Assembly: GCA_005882055.1 (NCBI GenBank)
Contig: VBGQ01000129.1
Coordinates: 1-6,041, forward strand
DNA length: 6,041 bases
Direction of reading: 5' to 3'
Source of the DNA: Chloroflexota bacterium
Lineage (GTDB): Bacteria; Chloroflexota; Limnocylindria; QHBO01
How positions within the stretch are numbered: position 1 is the stretch's first letter; the number at the start of each line of letters is the position of its first letter. This document shows positions 5,337-6,041 of this stretch, piece by piece. The position numbers were made by a program, and so were the translations under genes. The notes beneath the pieces are model-generated. The model did no database searches, was not told the DNA's origin, and saw only the letters and a program-made list of their open reading frames with translations.

Positions 5337-6041
5337 ATGCCCTATCGCAAGATCGCCGTTCTCGCCAGCGCAGCGCTCGTCCTTGGTCTAGTGGTCGCGG
5401 TGCCCGCCCTCGGCACCTCCGGTTCCCAACCGCAGGTCATCTCAGATGCCAATCTGAAGGCCCTCACCCAGACCATGGGCGGAGCACAGGTGCTGCCGAC
5501 GACGCGGACGGTGGCGCATTGGTGGGGATCCACCCTCAATCCCGATGACAACATCACCTACGGCTACAACATGGTTGGAGCCGATCCGGGCAACTGCTCG
5601 GGAACCGCGTGCGACGTGACGATCGAGGCGGACATCACCCCGATCAACGTCAACATCGACGGTCGCTCCTTCAACGGGACCAACGTTTTGGCTGGAACCC
5701 TGGCCTCGCCGCAGTTCGCCCTCAACGACTACGGCACCACCCCGGCTGCGACGGCCGCCGGGGCCTTTCCCAACGCGCCTGCCCTGATCAGGGGCGACGG
5801 TGGCGCCCTCTCGCAGCTTGACGCGGGCAACCAGCTACAGCTGGAAGACGCCACCATGCGGGCGCAGTTCAACCAGACCGGCACCAGCGGCTACCACGTG
5901 CGCTTGCACCCGAACGTCCTGCCCGCGGTCACGATCAATGTGCCGAACAACCAGGGCGTGCTGCTGCAGTCCGGCAGGGGCGTGATCTTTGCCGACGTCA
6001 ACATCAGCTGGTGGGCCTCGCAGATCAGGAACCTCGAGACC
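5337..6041 (+). CDS. secreted protein of unknown function, N-terminal part (3' end outside window)
   Basis: The frame is open for 235 codons from ATG 5337 to the window edge, with no stop. I do not recognise the family. A clear signal peptide is present: MPYRK, then a hydrophobic core from Ile6 to about Val22, then a likely cleavage after Ala24-Leu25-Gly26. The mature part is rich in Asn, Thr, Gly and Ala and has no further membrane segment in the visible part. It contains HWWGS (61-65), YGYNMVGADPGNC, and two closely spaced Cys (87 and 92) that could form a disulfide once exported. Further on are short repeated-style strands (ITPINVNIDG, VTINVPNNQG, VIFADVNISWW) suggestive of a beta-rich extracellular domain. 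No lipobox, LPxTG or catalytic motif can be seen in this part; any enzyme motif would lie beyond the window. The start is supported by its Shine-Dalgarno and by the signal peptide beginning directly at it. It is probably a separate transcription unit from aspS. Confidence 0.85.
   Translation, partial: MPYRKIAVLASAALVLGLVVAVPALGTSGSQPQVISDANLKALTQTMGGAQVLPTTRTVAHWWGSTLNPDDNITYGYNMVGADPGNCSGTACDVTIEADITPINVNIDGRSFNGTNVLAGTLASPQFALNDYGTTPAATAAGAFPNAPALIRGDGGALSQLDAGNQLQLEDATMRAQFNQTGTSGYHVRLHPNVLPAVTINVPNNQGVLLQSGRGVIFADVNISWWASQIRNLET

Overview
The window is a G+C-rich (about two-thirds by eye) bacterial chromosomal segment with all five recognisable genes on the + strand. From left to right it holds the 3' end of a long RelA/SpoT-family (p)ppGpp synthetase/hydrolase gene, hisS (histidyl-tRNA synthetase), a gene for a cyclase-like DUF2652 + SRPBCC fusion protein, aspS (aspartyl-tRNA synthetase), and the 5' part of a gene for a secreted protein I do not recognise. 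The rel-hisS-aspS neighbourhood, the bacterial-type AspRS with a GAD insertion and the G+C-rich coding suggest Chloroflexota or, less likely, Actinomycetota. The phylum is an inference from gene order and sequence style, not a demonstrated fact.

Layout: rel ends at 703 and hisS appears to begin one base later, at a CTG codon (705) behind a GAGGT Shine-Dalgarno, so the pair looks translationally coupled. A 242-base gap (1977-2218) carries two strong hairpins and two smaller ones. The DUF2652/SRPBCC gene (2219-3337) follows, then a 40-base gap holding a hairpin and a TAGGAT -10-like box placed so that aspS (3378-5168) could be transcribed as a leaderless mRNA. A 168-base gap with a perfect dyad (5191-5208) precedes the signal-peptide protein (5337 to the window end), which has a strong Shine-Dalgarno.

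How it fits together: Rel responds to uncharged tRNA on starved ribosomes, and HisRS and AspRS set the charging of two tRNAs, so the block is a translation and stringent-response neighbourhood. The AspRS carries residues typical of non-discriminating enzymes, which predicts an Asn-tRNA(Asn) route through GatCAB elsewhere in the genome. The protein encoded between the two synthetase genes is the least understood part of the window: a class III cyclase-like fold with altered active-site residues and a CxCxxC motif, fused to a START-like ligand-binding domain. I see no mobile element, CRISPR array, tRNA or rRNA. No clearly new multi-gene system is evident.
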